Below, one piece after another: positions 37,191-45,210 of a stretch of 59,759 nt of DNA. This stretch comes from Bacteroidota bacterium (GTDB taxonomy: Bacteria; Bacteroidota; Bacteroidia; Bacteroidales; UBA7960): the NCBI GenBank assembly GCA_007693555.1, contig REDJ01000088.1, positions 1 to 59,759 of the forward strand. Direction: 5' to 3'. The notes below the pieces were generated by a model. It was not told the origin of the DNA and ran no database searches. It saw only the letters and a list, made by a program, of their open reading frames with translations. The position numbers and the translations under genes are program-made. Numbering within the stretch: the stretch's first letter is position 1; every line of letters begins with the position of its first letter.

Positions 37191-37226
37191 AAACTAAAAA
37201 AGCAGGCTCTTTTAAAAAGCCTGCTT
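37191..37226 (-). terminator. Terminator of the DUF2148 gene
   Basis: AAGCAGGCT at 37200-37208 pairs with AGCCTGCTT at 37218-37226. On the minus strand it is followed by a T-run (AAAAAA on the plus strand at 37195-37201). It lies past the 37270 stop. Confidence 0.85.
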
Positions 37227-37269
37227 AAAGGTTTGCGAAATAAATCAGAATTACGTTCTGGAGTTTGAA

Positions 37270-37812
37270 TTATTTTTTTCTGTCAAAAAACGGGTTTTTA
37301 GATGAGGCACTTAAGGGTACACCCCAAATAACTTTGACACTGCTACTGAAAATCTCCAGATTTAATGCAGCTACACCTATTGTATGCATAATTCTGTTAT
37401 CAATTCTGTTATCTGCGGCAACCGCAACAGCAGAACCAACCGCAATACCCAAATCACCTGTATTGTAAACACAGGGCACCAGCGGATATTTTTCTTTTGT
37501 TGCGCAATCAGCAAATCCACACAAACTACAAACTTTTAATCCCAGGGTTTTAATACGTGTACCAATCAGAAATACCGCATCTGCACTTGCCAGTATGTTA
37601 TCTGCATCCCGAATAAATATATCGTATTCCCTTTGTTCTCCGATTTTTCTCATTTCCATAGCCACTAATCTTATATTATCATCGGTGAGGATTGCCATTT
37701 CCAGATTGTCTGCACCTTTACCTTTTGGGGCAGTTCGGGCAGCCACCATCATCTTTTTTGCTACTTCAATAACAGTTTTCTTTCTTTCGTCAATTTCATT
37801 TATTATAGCCAT
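37270..37812 (-). CDS. DUF2148 ferredoxin-like protein
   Basis: 180 residues, no signal peptide. Family DUF2148, proteins that often carry Fe-S or other redox centres. Cysteines group as VCSLCGFADC with a further Cys in LVPC, the pattern expected for a metal or Fe-S site. The N-terminal half (TAPKGKGADNLEMAIL) is the conserved family block, and the C-terminus GVPLSASSKNPFFDR is also conserved. No operon partner: both sides carry terminators. Function unknown, cytoplasmic redox role plausible. Confidence 0.82.
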   Translation of the reverse strand: MAIINEIDERKKTVIEVAKKMMVAARTAPKGKGADNLEMAILTDDNIRLVAMEMRKIGEQREYDIFIRDADNILASADAVFLIGTRIKTLGLKVCSLCGFADCATKEKYPLVPCVYNTGDLGIAVGSAVAVAADNRIDNRIMHTIGVAALNLEIFSSSVKVIWGVPLSASSKNPFFDRKK

Positions 37813-37844
37813 AAACCAAAAATTTAATTTTCGCCTAAATTAAT

Positions 37845-37882
37845 AAAAAGCCCGGTTTGATATGCATCAACCGGGCTTTTTT
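37845..37882 (-). terminator. Terminator of the DnaB-like gene
   Basis: AAAAAGCCCGGTT pairs with AACCGGGCTTTTT around a loop containing TGATATGCATCA, itself self-complementary. T-runs on both sides make it bidirectional. Confidence 0.92.
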
Positions 37883-37900
37883 CTCTAATTTATAATGATT

Positions 37901-38797
37901 TTACTTATCGGTAAACTTGGCAAGACTTTCAATAAACCTCAAAGGAACGATATTTTCTTCCTGACTATTTTCATATTTACCAATAATAACTTCCACAAGG
38001 TTTTGACTATCGGCACCATTTTCAACTCTTTTGTACAAATCTGAACGATGTAATAACATTACAACATCCGATAGTTCTGTCAAAAAGGCAGGTAACTCAT
38101 TCAAAGATGGTCTTTTTGAGTATTTGCCATTATAAGACCCCGGCAATTGTGAAAAAAGAACAACCGGAACATTAAGTTCTTTAGCAATATCCTTTACAAG
38201 TTTTACAATCTTGCTTAATTGCCCCTCACGGCTGTCTTTGTCTGTAATTGAAGTTGACAACAGCTCAAGATAATCAATAATAATAAGTTCAACATTATGC
38301 ATGAGTTTTAATTGTCTGGTTTTTTTTACCAGTTCGTCAGCAGAAAGATAAGGTGTATCATCCATAAACATATTCGCCTTTGCAATATGGCTGACCAGAG
38401 TGAATACATGATCTCTCTCACTGGGCTTGAGTTTTCCCGTCATGAGTTTTTCAAGTGACATCCCCGTTTCACTTTCAATAAGACGATTTGTAATTTTTGT
38501 ACTTGATCTTTCGGGAGAAAAGATGGCCACAGAGTGATTGTTTTTGATGGCCACGTTATTGGCAATGGAAAGCATTAGGGCAGTTTTTCCCATTCCTGGT
38601 TTAACTGCAATGGTTGTGAGTTGTCCTTTTTTAAAACCTGATATTACCTTATCAATATCTTTAAAACCTGATGACAACCCATTAATCATTTGGTTTTCAC
38701 CGAAATTTTGCTGAAGTGCCTGATTTACCATTTCTCTTAAACTGGTAAACTCAAACACTTCAGAACGCTCTGTAATTTCTAAAGTGTTTTGTTCCAT
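37901..38797 (-). CDS. DnaB-like RecA-fold ATPase lacking the primase-binding domain
   Basis: 298 residues that align only with the motor half of DnaB. Walker A is KPGMGKTA (66-73), the catalytic Glu is E96 in FSPERS, Walker B is IIIDYLELL (172-180) and the sensor Gln is Q217 in FSQL. It lacks the N-terminal DnaG-binding domain. The arginine finger of DnaB (R450 in KHRNGP of the true DnaB at 15780) is Glu276 here (KYENS), and DLRESGAIEQDAD reads SLNELPAFLTELSD. So it may bind and hydrolyse ATP but is unlikely to be a normal ring helicase. Monocistronic; role unknown. It could be a regulator or loader-like protein, or a domesticated phage helicase. Confidence 0.85.
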   Translation of the reverse strand: MEQNTLEITERSEVFEFTSLREMVNQALQQNFGENQMINGLSSGFKDIDKVISGFKKGQLTTIAVKPGMGKTALMLSIANNVAIKNNHSVAIFSPERSSTKITNRLIESETGMSLEKLMTGKLKPSERDHVFTLVSHIAKANMFMDDTPYLSADELVKKTRQLKLMHNVELIIIDYLELLSTSITDKDSREGQLSKIVKLVKDIAKELNVPVVLFSQLPGSYNGKYSKRPSLNELPAFLTELSDVVMLLHRSDLYKRVENGADSQNLVEVIIGKYENSQEENIVPLRFIESLAKFTDK

Positions 38798-39006
38798 AGC
38801 TTATGGTTTTTAATTAAAATCGTTTCGTTCAAATTTAGCAAAAAAAAACCTCATTTCTGAGATTTCAGTTTATAGATTCAGTTTTTTTATGATTAAATAA
38901 ATAATGGCTCAAAAGGAATTAAACCGGTAGTTTCATAAACGATAAGCAAGGTAATAACAGGAACTGGTGAAACAAAACGGCTACTAAGCAAGTGCAGTTC
39001 TTTTAT

Positions 39007-39387
39007 TTACTCCTTATACACAACCTCATGAGGTATATCAAGATCCTGGATAAGAGAACGCCAGTCTTCATAAAGTTCATCTTCCGAATCATGTGTATGC
39101 CATATAAGTTTAACATTGTTAAACTTTTCATGGTTTTTGTGAAATAATTCGAGGATTTTATAAATATACTTAGAAGAACTGGTATTAAAATAATTTACTT
39201 TGAAAACAATACTTATGGGAGCTTTAGGCTCATCGGATAAAAACTTATTGACCCATTCAACAATTGGTTCAAAAAATTCCATTGCATTGGGCGGAAATGA
39301 ATTACCGGAAATTTCAAATATCCCCCTTTTGGGATCAAAATGAATTCCAAACGTACCTTTTGCCGGTGAAATAAAAAGTTTATTCAT
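39007..39387 (-). CDS. SiaC-family phosphoprotein (DUF1987)
   Basis: 126 residues of the DUF1987/SiaC family. In Pseudomonas aeruginosa SiaC is phosphorylated on a threonine by SiaB and dephosphorylated by the PP2C phosphatase SiaA, controlling a diguanylate cyclase and biofilm. The conserved segment VNYFNTSSSKYIYKIL (65-80) is present with the phospho-acceptor Thr69. No SiaB kinase or SiaD cyclase is next to it; a PP2C-like protein is 4 kb away at 42975 but is a likely pseudophosphatase. A possible -7 box TAGGTTTG lies at 39428-39435 on the minus strand. Confidence 0.88.
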   Translation of the reverse strand: MNKLFISPAKGTFGIHFDPKRGIFEISGNSFPPNAMEFFEPIVEWVNKFLSDEPKAPISIVFKVNYFNTSSSKYIYKILELFHKNHEKFNNVKLIWHTHDSEDELYEDWRSLIQDLDIPHEVVYKE

Positions 39388-39802
39388 GTATAAATCTTTC
39401 GTAGCTCGATTCGCTTTATTTCGGTATCAAACCTAATACAATTTTATCAATTAGGACCTTCATTTCCCGATTTAATTATGCTTCATCCAACGACTGATTT
39501 TAATATAATGGGTAAGTCTAACATATTATTAGACCAAAAGGCACAAATAATAGCTTCAGTGTGAAACTTTTTTTCAATACTTAATAATTATTATTTTTCA
39601 ACAAATAATGATGTAATATTGCGACTCTTGTTTATCTTTCCGACCTAAATTCTAGAACAAAAGATTTATTATATTATGATTTACATTGAACCATTTATTG
39701 TTGTTATTGTTTTTTCAATGCATAATAATGAGTTTGTATAAATCAATTTTTTAATGTTTAAAAAGGAAACACCTCCACATTTTTAATAAGCCACTCAAAA
39801 AA
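39388..39802. other. Divergent regulatory gap between the SiaC-like gene and merR
   Basis: 415 AT-rich bases without a credible gene. On the minus strand TAGGTTTG (39428-39435) is a -7 match for the SiaC-like gene. On the plus strand TATCTTTC near 39635 is a near match for merR. No clear terminator or RNA fold is seen. Confidence 0.4.
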
Positions 39803-40684
39803 ATGATTAAGTATTCTATAAATGATCTAGAAAAAATAACCGGCATAAAGGCGCATACCATTAGAATCTGGGAAAAGCGCTATAATGTTGTTTGCCCGCA
39901 AAGAACCGATACCAATATTAGATTTTACAATGATGAAGACCTGAAAAAGCTTTTAAATATAAGTACTTTAAACAAGCACGGTTTTAAAATCAGTGATATT
40001 ATTAAATTGAGTCATGAAGGGTTGTGTCAGAAAGTTCTGGAAATCTCAAACACTTCAAATGATTACGAAAGTTATATAAACAATCTCATAGTGTCCATGA
40101 TAGAAATGGATGAAGATAAATTTGAAAAAGTTCTTACATCGGCAGTAATAAAAATAGGATTTGAAAGGACCATAACCAATATAATATATAAATTTCTTGA
40201 AAAGGTGGGATTGCTTTGGCAAGTTGGCACCATTAACCCTGCCCAGGAACATTTTATTACCAATCTTATCAGGCAAAAACTCATTTTAGCTATTGACGGC
40301 CAGGAAAATTCACCAAAACCGGATGCCAAAACATTCTTATTGTTTCTACCTGAAAAAGAATTACACGAATTAGGATTATTATTCTATTCGTATATTATTA
40401 AAAGAGCCGGTCACAGAGTAATTTACCTGGGTCAATCGGTACCCTTAAAGGATATTCTTGAAGTTATTAAAATACGTAATGCTGATTTTATTTTAACCTA
40501 CTTTGTTGCAGCACTCGATGCCAAAGAAATACCTCTATACCTTAAAAAGATTTCAGAGGGTTTTAGCGGAAATGATATTTTTATTACAGGATACCAGGTT
40601 GATCAAATCGAGGAAAAACTACCGCAAAATATCAAAACTTTGCGTGATGCCGAGGAATTTAAATCCTATCTTAACAGAATCTGA
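39803..40684 (+). CDS. MerR-family regulator with B12-binding domain (CarH/LitR-like)
   Basis: 293 residues. N-terminal MerR helix-turn-helix (about 1-75: YSINDLEKITGIKAHTIRIW, then RFYNDEDLKKLL). A helical segment follows with the motif W139-x9-E149-H150 (WQVGTINPAQEH), which in CarH sits over the cobalamin and senses light. Then a cobalamin-binding Rossmann domain (about 173-285) with E186-L-H188-E-L-G191, the ExHxxG cobalt ligand motif, and GHRVIYLGQSVP. So it has every sequence element of an adenosylcobalamin-dependent photoreceptor repressor. An ECF sigma gene follows 349 bp later. No carotenoid genes are in the window. Target unknown. Confidence 0.9.
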   Translation: MIKYSINDLEKITGIKAHTIRIWEKRYNVVCPQRTDTNIRFYNDEDLKKLLNISTLNKHGFKISDIIKLSHEGLCQKVLEISNTSNDYESYINNLIVSMIEMDEDKFEKVLTSAVIKIGFERTITNIIYKFLEKVGLLWQVGTINPAQEHFITNLIRQKLILAIDGQENSPKPDAKTFLLFLPEKELHELGLLFYSYIIKRAGHRVIYLGQSVPLKDILEVIKIRNADFILTYFVAALDAKEIPLYLKKISEGFSGNDIFITGYQVDQIEEKLPQNIKTLRDAEEFKSYLNRI

Positions 40685-40723
40685 TTGCCTAATTTCGATT
40701 ACAAAATACTTAAACAAAAAAAT

Positions 40724-40750
40724 CAGCCCTGACAAGGGGCTTTTTTTTTG
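40724..40750 (+). terminator. merR terminator
   Basis: AGCCC pairs with GGGCT around TGACAAG, then nine or more T. Short stem but strong T-run. Confidence 0.8.
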
Positions 40751-40847
40751 AATGGATGTTAAACATTCTCAAAAAATACGTTAACAAGCTCATAGGCCCA
40801 ATAAAATTTTGTATATTTATTTAAGAAAATAAATTAAACAAAAACAG

Positions 40848-40889
40848 AGATAAATAAGCCAATAAAAGTATTTAACTTTTTATTTATCT
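40848..40889. repeat. 10-bp inverted repeat between merR and the ECF sigma gene
   Basis: AGATAAATAA (40848-40857) and TTATTTATCT (40880-40889) are exact inverted copies 22 bases apart. It lies upstream of the ECF promoter and could be an operator for a dimeric regulator such as the adjacent MerR, or an AT-rich hairpin of no function. Confidence 0.35.
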
Positions 40890-40963
40890 TCCACAAAACG
40901 AGCTCTTTGTCAAACAAATCGGTTTTTTTACGAAACTTAATTTGTTAAATTATTAAAAAACAC

Positions 40964-40993
40964 TTGACATTTGGTTTTTTGTGTTTAACTTTA
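40964..40993 (+). promoter_or_regulatory. Promoter of the ECF sigma gene
   Basis: TTG at 40964-40966 (within TTGACA) is 19 bases before TAACTTTA at 40986-40993, close to the TTG-N19-TAnnTTTG plan. The ATG is 40 bases downstream. TTGACA also allows a classical sigma-70 reading with 16-base spacing. Confidence 0.55.
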
Positions 40994-41033
40994 CAACAAA
41001 TTAATTAAACAGTTAACTCAAAACCTTACAGAT

Positions 41034-41534
41034 ATGACAGCTATAGAATTTAATCACAAACTATTGGGATTGCAGAAGAACCTGAAGTATTTCGCATATA
41101 CACTTACTTCAAATTATGACGATGCCCAGGATCTTGTTCAGGAAACTTTTGTAAAAGCTTTAACAAATCGCGACAAGTTTACTGCCGACACAAATCTTAA
41201 GGCCTGGACTTTTACCATTATGAAAAACACTTTCATAAACAACTACCGTCAGAGTGTGCGTAACAATACCATTCTTGATAAAACTGATGACCTGTATTAT
41301 CTGAATTTATCTAAAGAAAGCAGTATAGGTCTTCCGGATTCAAATTACAGAGTTAAGGAAATACAGAAACAAATTGCAAAAGTTGATAAAGATCAGCGCA
41401 AACCTTTCGAAATGTATAATGCAGGTTATAAATATAAAGAGATTGCTGATAAGCTTAATTTATCCATTGGAACAGTGAAAAGCCGTATTTTCTTCACACG
41501 AAAAAAACTGATGGAAGCTCTCAAAGACAACTAA
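41034..41534 (+). CDS. ECF-type RNA polymerase sigma factor
   Basis: 166 residues with sigma regions 2 (about 10-75: YDDAQDLVQETFVKAL, then NLKAWTFTIMKNTFINNYR) and 4 (about 110-160: YNAGYKYKEIADKLNLSIGT and VKSRIFFTRKKL). No sigma-1 or sigma-3, and no anti-sigma gene follows, so it is an orphan ECF. 349 bp after the CarH-like regulator, with its own promoter and terminator. In some bacteria CarH/LitR proteins control ECF sigma genes that drive photo-protection; here that is inference from position. Confidence 0.92.
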   Translation: MTAIEFNHKLLGLQKNLKYFAYTLTSNYDDAQDLVQETFVKALTNRDKFTADTNLKAWTFTIMKNTFINNYRQSVRNNTILDKTDDLYYLNLSKESSIGLPDSNYRVKEIQKQIAKVDKDQRKPFEMYNAGYKYKEIADKLNLSIGTVKSRIFFTRKKLMEALKDN

Positions 41535-41570
41535 CAGATTGTTCTCCCTATATATATATTCCTGTTCTTT

Positions 41571-41603
41571 ACCCCTGTTTGATTCTGCAAACAGGGGTTT
41601 TTT
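41571..41603 (+). terminator. ECF sigma gene terminator
   Basis: ACCCCTGTTT pairs with AAACAGGGGT, then a T-run. Strong intrinsic terminator. TAACTTTA at 41621-41628 just after it may be the lysC -7 element. Confidence 0.92.
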
Positions 41604-41683
41604 ATTAGCCCGTCTTTTGCTAACTTTACCGCTTTGAAAATATTCAGTATTGTCAGGTTATTTCAGCAGGTAACTATTATAAG

Positions 41684-42982
41684 ATGAAGGTATATAAATT
41701 TGGCGGAGCATCTGTAAAAGATGCACAATCAGTAAAAAATGTTGCTAAAATTATTAACCAGCATGCTGAGGGTCAACTTATAGTAGTTGTATCAGCTATG
41801 GGTAAAACTACCAATGCACTTGAAAAACTTACCGAAGCTTATTTCTCCCAAAATAATAATGAAACAGATGATATTTTTAATAGTATCAAAGAATTTCATA
41901 TTGGTATTGCCAGAGAGCTTTTCCCTGAAAACCATGTTGCGTTTAATACTATTGAACAAAGATTTTACCACCTTTATTACTACCTTAAGGAGCCTCCCGG
42001 AAAAAATTACAATTTTGAATATGACAGAATTGTTTCAACCGGAGAATTTGTTTCTACAGAAATTATATCACACTATCTTTCCTTCAATGGGATGAAAAAC
42101 CAATGGTTTGATGCAACAGGTCTTATTATAACAGATGCAAACTATAGGGATGCAAATATAGATTGGCTGAAAACTGAAAATGCGATTAAAAACCGTATTC
42201 TTTCTTTTTTTAAAAAAAATGCAAGCGAAAGCAATCCCATTGCTATTACCCAGGGGTTTATAGGGGGTACAAACCAGGGATTTGTTACCACACTGGGCAG
42301 GGAGGGTTCTGATTACACTGCAGCGATTATTGCATATGCTCTCAAAGCCGGTGAAGTAGTAATATGGAAAGATGTGCCAGGACTCTTAAATGCTGACCCA
42401 AAAGTATTTGAAAAGACACGTTTACTTGAAAACATTTCATACCAGGAAGCCATTGAGCTTGCTTATTACGGAGCAACTGTAATACACCCCAAAACACTTA
42501 AGCCACTAATTAAAAAAAATATTCCCCTAAAGGTAAAATCCTTTTTTAACCCTGCCGGGGAAGGAAGTATAATCAATCAGGAATTTATAAATGACAACCA
42601 GTACCCCTCATACATTCTTAAAACCAATCAGGTTCTTTTGTCTATTTTCCCAAAAGATTTTAGTTTTATTGCTGAACAAAATCTTTCGCGCATCTTCTCT
42701 GAGTTTGCAAGAGCAGGGATAAAAATAAATCTTATGCAAAATTCGGCACTTAGTTTTTCAGTGTGTTTTGATGAGGATAAAATCAAAACCCCTGTTTTAC
42801 TTAAAAACCTTGAAAAGATATACAATCTGAAATACAACAAGGGTGTTGAATTAATTACGGTAAGGCATTACGAAAAGGTAAACCTCAGCGAATTGCTTGA
42901 AGGGAAAGAGATTCTGATGGAGCAAAAAAACAGAACTACATTTCAATGGGTGGTCAAAAAACGTCAGCCCGTCATCAATTAA
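41684..42982 (+). CDS. lysC: Aspartate kinase
   Basis: 432 residues, monofunctional. Phosphorylates aspartate, first step to Lys, Thr, Met and diaminopimelate. The substrate motif reads MKVYKFGGASVKDA (KFGGAS where KFGGTS is usual), with VVVSAMGKTTNAL, TLGREGSDYTAAIIA (ATP/Asp binding) and VWKDVPGLLNADP. The C-terminal third (about 300-430) holds ACT-type regulatory folds, so feedback control by an amino acid is likely. The last 8 bases overlap the end of the convergent PP2C-like gene. Confidence 0.95.
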   Translation: MKVYKFGGASVKDAQSVKNVAKIINQHAEGQLIVVVSAMGKTTNALEKLTEAYFSQNNNETDDIFNSIKEFHIGIARELFPENHVAFNTIEQRFYHLYYYLKEPPGKNYNFEYDRIVSTGEFVSTEIISHYLSFNGMKNQWFDATGLIITDANYRDANIDWLKTENAIKNRILSFFKKNASESNPIAITQGFIGGTNQGFVTTLGREGSDYTAAIIAYALKAGEVVIWKDVPGLLNADPKVFEKTRLLENISYQEAIELAYYGATVIHPKTLKPLIKKNIPLKVKSFFNPAGEGSIINQEFINDNQYPSYILKTNQVLLSIFPKDFSFIAEQNLSRIFSEFARAGIKINLMQNSALSFSVCFDEDKIKTPVLLKNLEKIYNLKYNKGVELITVRHYEKVNLSELLEGKEILMEQKNRTTFQWVVKKRQPVIN

Positions 42983-44315
42983 GTCTTTTTTCCCGGAAAT
43001 CATTTAAAAAAGCCTGATTGGCATTTTCGCAACGAACACCGGTTTTTTCTAAACTGAAATCCTGATAGAAATCTGGATTGAGCTCTTCACGAGAAGAATA
43101 GAGCAAGGGTATAGAAATTTGTGTTCCTGCTATGGGATTTTCTTCGCTGTCAAATCTGCCTCTATTGGGTGGATGGTTCCTGATAAACCAGGAGCAAACT
43201 CCAAATTGATTGTATATCCTGCTCCAGTTATCTCCTGACCGAACCTGGTATATTCTGTCCTGTGGTATTAAGTACTCCGGTGATTCAGTTGCAGATTCAT
43301 CATCAATAAAATCTTCGTCGGCCGCTTCAGCTGGAGCTGTAATTTCAATTCTTTGTTGCGGAACCGGATTAAACAGAAACATATCATAAAACATGTAAGT
43401 TAATAAAAGCACTACCAAAGCAATCAGAGTATATTTTACAGCAGGTTGCTCCAGCTTTTCAAGTATGGGATTGCTGCTCGTTTTGATACCTTTTTCTTCT
43501 TCACTTTCATTGGGTTTGTCTTTTTTTAGCGGTTTTTCTGTTTTTATAATTTTTTTCCCTTTTACCTGTAATGGATAAAACTGTCGATTCTTATTATCAA
43601 GGTTGTAAAATGAGATCAACTGGATTGAAACACTATCTTCAGCACCTGCCAGCATAGCTGTGTCAATCAATCTGTAAACTTTCGTCTGCACAGGCATGGG
43701 ATCAGACAAAATTTTCAGCATTGATTTTTCGTTGATAACCTCATAAAAACCGTTGCTGCAAAGAACTATAATATCATCATTAATTGCATTGAGAGGCTCC
43801 GGGTTAATGTATGGTTCAATATTTTGTTTTTGACCCAGAAAATTACCATTAACAGTTTCATCACCGGCATCCTTAACTGCTGAGGTTTCCAGATCACCGC
43901 GTGCTATTGTATATACCTTACGGCCATTAAAGAAATAAATACTTGAATTGCCTATAGTACAATAGTAACATTCATTGTCACGAAACAACAAAATCGAACA
44001 ACTTACGCGTGGGTTATTGAAGTCAGGATTTTTTCGGGCATACTCAAAAATAAACCCATTGGCATACACAAGAGCATTATATATGGCTTCAGAAGGTTTC
44101 TCAACAAATTCATTCTCAAGGTAGTACTTTATTCTTTCTGCTGCAAGTAAAGAGGGTTTTGTAATAGTATCTTCAATTATATTACCATCGCAAATGAGAA
44201 ATACGAAGCCGTTTACACATTCAAAAAAAGAGATTTCATCTGAATTGATCTGCTGTGATTTCTCTTTTTCACTATGATTGGCATATTCAAAATTTTTCAG
44301 CTTCTTATTTGCCAT
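42975..44315 (-). CDS. PP2C-like pseudophosphatase with transmembrane helix and LysM-like outer domain
   Basis: 446 residues. N-terminal PP2C/PPM fold (about 20-240): D43-G44 of motif 2 is kept but the following GG is missing (CDGNIIED), GDS reads G122-N-S, the metal Asp of SDG is replaced in S187-N-G, while D227 of the last motif remains. A charged linker, one transmembrane helix (295-315) and then an extracytoplasmic part with a LysM-like repeat (354-404: IYQVRSGDNWSRIYNQFGV to TQISIP). The outer part would bind peptidoglycan. Likely a non-catalytic PP2C sensor or scaffold. The gene ends convergently with lysC. Its targets are unknown. Confidence 0.78.
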   Translation of the reverse strand: MANKKLKNFEYANHSEKEKSQQINSDEISFFECVNGFVFLICDGNIIEDTITKPSLLAAERIKYYLENEFVEKPSEAIYNALVYANGFIFEYARKNPDFNNPRVSCSILLFRDNECYYCTIGNSSIYFFNGRKVYTIARGDLETSAVKDAGDETVNGNFLGQKQNIEPYINPEPLNAINDDIIVLCSNGFYEVINEKSMLKILSDPMPVQTKVYRLIDTAMLAGAEDSVSIQLISFYNLDNKNRQFYPLQVKGKKIIKTEKPLKKDKPNESEEEKGIKTSSNPILEKLEQPAVKYTLIALVVLLLTYMFYDMFLFNPVPQQRIEITAPAEAADEDFIDDESATESPEYLIPQDRIYQVRSGDNWSRIYNQFGVCSWFIRNHPPNRGRFDSEENPIAGTQISIPLLYSSREELNPDFYQDFSLEKTGVRCENANQAFLNDFREKRLN

Positions 44316-44418
44316 ATTTTGCCTGTTAACTTTTTAAAAATGGTAATCCGTCTTAACTTTTTGCAAAAATACTAATTTATAAGCTTCTTTATTTATCTGT
44401 GGAATAATGAAAAGAGGA

Positions 44419-45195
44419 TTATTTTTTTTCTGCATTTACTATTTGAACAAAATCATTGACACTTAACTGTTCAGCACGCTGGCCATGAAGCTTTTCCGGC
44501 AAATCCTTCCAATTGATATCAAAAACTTTCAATGAATTTCTCAGGGTTTTTCTTCTTTGGTTAAATGCAGTTTTCACGAACAAAAAAAATCTTTTTTCAT
44601 CGCAGGCCAGTTTCTGAATATTATTTCTTTTAAATCTTATAACAGCAGATTTCACTTTGGGAGGAGGATTAAACACATTTTCATTCACCTGGAAAAGATA
44701 TTCCACATCATAAAATGCCTGGCACAGAATACTAAGTATTCCGTTAACCTTACCTCCGGGACCTGACACAACCCGCATAGCAACTTCTTTTTGAAACATC
44801 CCAACCATTTCGGTGACCTGATTGCGGTTTTCAAGGATTTTAAATAATATTTGTGATGATATATTGTAAGGAAAATTTCCAATGATGGCGAGATTTTGCT
44901 CACCAAAAAACTCTGTAAAACTTATCTTTAAAAAGTCCTTCTCGAGAATTTTTTGATGAAACCCTGGGAAAAGATGTCTGAGATATTCAATAGATTCTGC
45001 ATCTAGATCTATTCCCCACCAATCAAAATCTTTGCTTTCTATCAAAAATTCAGACAGAATTCCCATTCCCGGACCAACTTCAAGTACTGTCCTGTAATTG
45101 CCATGTCCTGTAAGGCTTTCAACTATTCGTTTGGCAATAGTTTCGTCGCGCAGGAAATGCTGACCCAGTTTTTTTTTGGGTTTTACCTTGTTCAA
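44419..45195 (-). CDS. rsmA: 16S rRNA adenine dimethyltransferase
   Basis: 258 residues (KsgA). Dimethylates A1518 and A1519 in the 3' end of 16S rRNA during 30S assembly. SAM motif VGPGMGILSEFL, the catalytic GNFPYNISSQI and the NPPPKVKSAVIRF segment are all present. KKKLGQHFLRD begins the protein as in the family. 15 bases after the TPR gene start region, so rsmA is read divergently only from lysC's PP2C neighbour; it is on the same strand as that gene and may be upstream of it (103-bp gap). Confidence 0.97.
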   Translation of the reverse strand: MNKVKPKKKLGQHFLRDETIAKRIVESLTGHGNYRTVLEVGPGMGILSEFLIESKDFDWWGIDLDAESIEYLRHLFPGFHQKILEKDFLKISFTEFFGEQNLAIIGNFPYNISSQILFKILENRNQVTEMVGMFQKEVAMRVVSGPGGKVNGILSILCQAFYDVEYLFQVNENVFNPPPKVKSAVIRFKRNNIQKLACDEKRFFLFVKTAFNQRRKTLRNSLKVFDINWKDLPEKLHGQRAEQLSVNDFVQIVNAEKK

Positions 45196-45210
45196 AACTC
45201 TGTGTTTATT

